DNA from: a virus
Direction: 5' to 3' (one strand)
Virus record (IMG/VR): IMGVR_UViG_3300030107_007528
Coordinates: 1 to 20,337 of that record
Length of the DNA: 20,337 nt
The stretch's first letter is position 1; every line of letters starts with the position of its first letter. Position numbers and translations under genes: made by a program. This document shows, piece by piece, positions 20,101 to 20,337 of the stretch. The notes beneath the pieces were generated by a model. It worked only from the letters and a program-made list of their open reading frames with translations, had not been told where the DNA came from and ran no database searches.

Positions 20101-20337
20101 GAAAGTTCTTCCCTGTCTTGAAAACTCAGGTTAAATATGTGCTGGGAACGGCGACAAAGGGGGAGACTACAAAGTTAACCAACAATGGGAAATTACCAGG
20201 AGAATCTATTACAAACATGGTGACGGCCTTACAGAAATATGTATTACCTCCCCACCTTGATTTCATTAACAATAAGTCAGTTCAGCCTTATGTCGCTTAT
20301 GTTTTTGAATTCGAACACAAATTGAACAGAGACGATT
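11145..20337 (+). CDS. Giant multidomain baseplate/adhesin protein, 3' partial (at least 3064 residues)
   Basis: The ATG overlaps the previous TGA (ATGA). No strong ribosome binding site precedes it, so coupling by re-initiation is likely. The frame stays open for 3064 codons to the right edge with no frameshift seen. Domains in order: a conserved-looking N-terminus with RNRLIPQIDFSDPKNFAKFG (41-60) and SSYLDLYIFEELYPR (93-107); a LamG-like domain (about 193-556) split by an inserted domain; a helical part with IYKTKGTENAFRNFIRCFGV (757-776) that resembles gp7/gpI wedge proteins; a second lectin-like domain (about 835-1090); a helical block with IGSPVYKYRHDYKPMEKLRH (1251-1270); then beta-rich blocks at about 1725-1762 and 1983-2014. 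It ends near YVLPPHLDFINN (3032-3043). From memory this arrangement occurs as one giant structural gene in large phages. It probably forms the outer wedge or host-contact part of the baseplate. The true end is outside the window. Confidence 0.85.
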   Translation, partial: MSLKDLFKQGNISKVLVAKSAEEIGKEAESERYVWSRKEERNRLIPQIDFSDPKNFAKFGSAEEYYVQSIKRIYSTYPYDGSRYEKQAWENSSSYLDLYIFEELYPRTTGHAIFSPDNAGNGWGTISNTIGQYDLSSDQEYIFFKGGPHPNRNSSKINEAFPSLETRQSGNVGANLFDLTEHRESNLKIGGIDGNTIEFWLKKPEFLTSVNTVDHETVFDCYTTSSITSSLNYGRLRVELSGTSVDNWGPAATATITISDYSDVSNTETLVLVDFEGTSITLTVDNTQDRSPGVANKIGIQDVTDDEKLAQAIALGLNASTTKITAAPTDGSSDTITFTQGSIGAVGNRVNSTTFGAGYGLLSDFTGGESTYTPFFVTCMSGNNGFWRVPVGNVTTSDVADGNWHHYSIVVENTGALSSRLEEFPPVDTEQLYGGGAQPDMKAMKISFYVDGRFNDSIVTGSTVDYVSGALVATVGSLVASPSGSPGGTIQAAVKEDMQTMRGYGKLSGSIDEFRFWKEARSARQVGLNWKSPIGAGTNLDLANTQLGVYYKFNEGITQTSSVDSTVIDYSGRVTNGYWTGYVEAARATGSAIVESSASAEEFKDPILYSFHPKVDSLEYHKKYEGRAYDLKNPGNFYRTFPEWILSEDSDTGENLLKLTQVMSSYFDTLYLQLKQLPSIKNVQYLSSSVGATGSYKPLPFMDRVLESQGFLTADMFADASIIEQYMDKDDYKNFTEKLSDVKNLIYQNIHNNLVNIYKTKGTENAFRNFIRCFGVDEDLIQLNIYSNNEEYEIKQNYRYRSERKNYIDFGTYGDHEAVVYQFKSGSQSSGFLSASKTAFSESGMSQTFECELIAPPPPNPTVQGASLYPYVTSSVFGVQQVNYLANGTVDEDDTSWELGRVQDDYANFQVYVVRPGVGSTTGKFVLTGSNASGITALSSSYYVDLYDDRKWNLGVRIVPKASPWMDTVSGSSPQGDEDGLGYRVEFYGVNYDANTIRDSFYKTADFSPEASSADANDARGDKFLQNGKRMYIGALRTNFTGAVVQRTDLKISSTRAWMGNISNEVINAHAIDASNIGTLRPYESAYLFENSASYAPHKLRPMSKTNQGSNQYVPNIATLALNWDFKTLTGSSGGGTFSVLDASSGSTADIGRYGWLGNILEMQHPGKGSFFRDSQINVVDTNYINSAKQMDPESINSLDMIKSLSRDDTHFTRESRPINYYFMLEKSMYRTITEQMLNYFGTIKDFNDLIGSPVYKYRHDYKPMEKLRHLFFEKVGNIPDLDKYIEYYRWLDSAIGDMAEQLYPASADHTQGLKTVVESHVLERNKYQYKYPSIERGRDYDKIGEGESQVRLADGQAMRETVGNWFTFGYPIKLNPLDLASSFNWWNARAERDKTPEITSGVTSVDELREVYRKIIYNPKTLALGAYNYRRGTKTNLNDIYNPPSAKSGPSRAYPHTLLTHGLTNGANSFRDSSSDLIKPDLQIEAGSVPDLRYNQSPDVQPSPLHDVDVNLDRFPKIKIEPKINILDEERGERNQIKTMEGLPSLYSSSLGLRFTNIQQDVSHGAEVPLQGPFVRKYVGGYESRNVPISTASQGPEDRVERFRISGPASNLVGGSATDVYIYPPTKTNAGVENLHLPRADINRGTRRPYNIRNIQQLTASALQTSTVLGNYEENYQIVMTSGRSINDPWFARNSGSIGSTTPEMPFLTGTLNYEIPTRTTTKSIIVERFSSPGGFEVQSLGYLDPQAEEKSVYNALPFKNRMVLNGSGSKDWTTTEDNDRTHLGIYTDIHSASGDGYNLLSSRHCGKFGIDSIYGTIRANDYDTVPSYQNVPRNTLHTIKYSNTAFSDALGEYDPLNYITASIYNNLFYNAPIPQSELQYAWISASLESASVHPLVGYTSNGRMFNGLVSGSNGFEDPIHFYKGEEASSYYSGYPADLVGLNTLVVDTILTASNLISASTTEDYRNTAFATVTDGQQFMVLMNHRNGGLQAPSWKLTFKSSNPLVRKQRENNLINVLEYKTLPKPYKGDTTTNLNLDNLNQIPQTKVVRQYIVPPPTSKFKPLTLTLVDKDSAGPEMIVKTTYSNNFDFMTTPEIDLKLGLSQTNQQQFDIIKNSGDLSICKLVYPETVYPKEQYTYLAKVRGRISYAEASGSTDFNRQLGTQRTFWRDTPKNRRRSSDHKAVNSQGILLYQGVGSASVDQYSGQLYNQFREYSCALSVWPLDAGYLSNSYGEDFANYWYDPAGGDTLALEPPQGAWYDEPNGELLTPTINQLLAAVSQEEFPSVDDDYDWRGPVTASQQLLYPNKWTSNLSESDGTVGSNRGYDQRYLTYNFYRADSQSGNRPWFDSYDEFASDIRVMAQGHTVLPEFRISEHMEYYIDNGFDFNNKFLTLAGADISASANTATSSYNEDFFKIYSHSDFMKHFATLDTVDNKLSRITLQCHGIKKLLPYNGFYPALRTTQLGSMFSQSFGPYISGSTASQTGSYDGERMKSILQPFFAPGIMYNTIKSGLAVDFPVYTGSIEGGSSYLGRFRRKSVAEGSFYNYRMPFEAIVEPQRYLPVDNPTDSTDAAISFLYNWTGSTGVNPPIFPEQIYGSWTGESDYNYNLAMNNFLAEVPKFFLKDGSFTTFSSKPENQFKTMKSGSTYYMDVVLAKTSKMIMAQGLGNVPLLEVTASTDSSKGLVGNDFHGQIFGPACEYFRTADNVPHPNYSPSQGAYYADTICMADPGFAPHTPPYFYGDAIARVSFTPENHVVLLEGESKFFTLDEILAGCKIDTIYTSSYTEKTNWLQFAINNNYPAGLSQMRLSSSVNLFGKSSIKKVTYQTDAQEEGKFVPAAAEDPTDSSFDLWTISPKFECPVINVSSSTASGSAYSTLKEASFGYQTGDSDDISNKQSQFGDITSVKSVWGQYGNPPSGSEGIFLKIKESYPDVLEDPSSGAQTTGSLIDICGFQESTKRVGEFSAEKTISEAVVAIPFVQKAGKRKFFPVLKTQVKYVLGTATKGETTKLTNNGKLPGESITNMVTALQKYVLPPHLDFINNKSVQPYVAYVFEFEHKLNRDD
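11721..12812 (+). other. LamG/concanavalin A-like domain 1 of the giant protein, interrupted
   Basis: Residues about 193-556 of the giant protein. Typical LamG elements appear in order: NTIEFWLKKP (195-204), GRLRVELSG (234-242), GFWRVP (385-390), DGNWHHYSIVVENTG (401-415), MKISFYVDGRFND (444-456), GSIDEFRFWKEARSARQV (509-526) and LGVYYKFNEG (547-556). The W-H-H-Y, F-Y-V-D-G and I-D-E-F-R-F-W motifs are hallmarks of the fold. A foreign-looking segment breaks the sheet between GRLRVELSG and TYTPFFVTC. Such domains usually bind glycans or act as structural beta-sandwiches. Confidence 0.8.
11871..12254 (+). other. Inserted Thr/Ala/Gly-rich domain, copy 2 (in the LamG fold)
   Basis: Residues about 243-370 of the giant protein. 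It opens with AATATITISDYSDVSNTET, has a helix with DDEKLAQAIALGLNAS, then TDGSSDTITFTQGS and GAVGNRVNSTTFG, and closes with DFTGGES. The opening (ATATITI-T/S-DY-T/S) and closing (FTGG) match copy 1 in the previous gene, and the strand-helix-strand order is the same, though the middle has diverged. Hand count of 11881-12240 gives about 169 of 360 G+C (47%). Confidence 0.65.
13080..13530 (+). other. gp7/gpI-like wedge region within the giant protein
   Basis: Residues about 646-795. A helical stretch (ENLLKLTQVMSSYFDTLYLQ, 654-673) is followed by a helix pair leading to NIYKTKGTENAFRNFIRCFG (756-775). A K-G-T followed by an aliphatic/aromatic helix and an L/F-G end recalls the conserved element of tail protein I and gp7-type wedge proteins, which follow the J/gp6 gene in many phages. 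The position two genes after gp6 fits. The match is by motif and context only. Confidence 0.4.
13647..14414 (+). other. Second lectin-like (LamG-type) domain of the giant protein
   Basis: Residues about 835-1090. Elements in order: MSQTFECELIAPPPP (845-859), NFQVYVVRPG (908-917), YYVDLYDDRKWNLGVRIVP (942-960), YRVEFYGVN (983-991), RMYIGALRTNFTG (1030-1042) and TDLKISSTRAWMGNISNEVI (1048-1067). The D-x-x-W-x-L-x-V-R-I and R-M-Y-I-G-A elements mirror the strand order of LamG domains. A Pro-rich loop (APPPPNPT) lies after the first strand. Confidence 0.6.
14811..15150 (+). other. Helical, aromatic-rich block of the giant protein
   Basis: Residues about 1223-1335. It contains YRTITEQMLNYFGTIKDFND, IGSPVYKYRHDYKPMEKLRH, DLDKYIEYYRWLDSAIGDMA and VVESHVLERNKYQYKYPSIE. 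It is helical and rich in Tyr, Lys and Arg, in contrast with the beta-rich domains around it. From memory this block is well conserved among giant phage structural proteins; I cannot verify that here. It may be the structural anchor of the chain. Confidence 0.5.
16317..17190 (+). other. Two ordered beta-rich blocks of the giant protein
   Basis: Residues 1725-1762 include SIIVERFSSPGGFEVQSLGY and EEKSVYNALPFKN. Residues 1983-2014 include LMNHRNGGLQAPSWKLTF and VRKQRENN. Both read as compact, low-variability motifs rather than linker. Between them lies the Tyr/Ser/Asn-rich stretch with NAPIPQSELQYAWISASL. I recall similar strings in giant phage structural proteins but cannot name a family or function. 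Confidence 0.45.

Noticed and set aside
1-20337. tRNA genes, CRISPR arrays, insertion sequences or terminators
   Set aside because: The longest non-coding stretch is 39 bases, and no cloverleaf, regular spaced repeat, transposase or hairpin with a T-run was seen.

Overview
The window looks like the baseplate part of the structural module of a large tailed phage with a contractile tail (T4-like myovirus style). Two genes place it: a gp25-like baseplate wedge protein and, just after it, a gp6-like (baseplate J family) wedge protein. The other three genes are read as structural because they sit on the same strand in one tight block and because of their domains and size. No host gene, tRNA, integrase, transposase, CRISPR array or defence gene is visible. 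The tone of the sequences recalls uncultured marine and cyanophage structural proteins, but the host cannot be read from the window. Base composition is moderate (about 41-50% GC in hand-counted stretches). Arg codons are mostly AGA and CGA.

Layout, all on the + strand: (1) 1-6890, a giant protein open at the left edge (at least 2295 codons), not recognised; (2) 6890-7285, gp25-like; (3) 7325-9163, gp6-like; (4) 9166-11148, a 660-residue protein with a DNRLRE-like beta-sandwich; (5) 11145-20337, a giant protein of at least 3064 residues that is still open at the right edge. Gene 5 carries a LamG/concanavalin A-like domain, a stretch resembling gp7/gpI wedge proteins, a second lectin-like domain and several well-ordered blocks. 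The junctions are a 1-nt overlap, a 39-nt gap, a 2-nt gap and a 4-nt overlap, so the five genes behave as one operon with coupled translation. No intergenic stretch exceeds 39 nt and no terminator or promoter is convincing.

The order gp25 - gp6 - next protein matches the W-J-I wedge order of P2 and the 25/6/7 wedge set of T4. The inferred picture is that genes 2, 3 and part of 5 build the wedge, while the lectin-like modules of genes 4 and 5 decorate the baseplate or contact the host. The most notable feature is a related Thr/Ala/Gly/Asp-rich domain of about 120 residues found in two adjacent genes. In each it is spliced into the loop of a different beta-sandwich: the DNRLRE-like fold of gene 4 and the first LamG fold of gene 5. 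Both copies have higher GC than the sampled gene 4 flanks. This looks like a mobile or exchangeable surface domain. I see no evidence for an entirely new multi-gene system beyond this.
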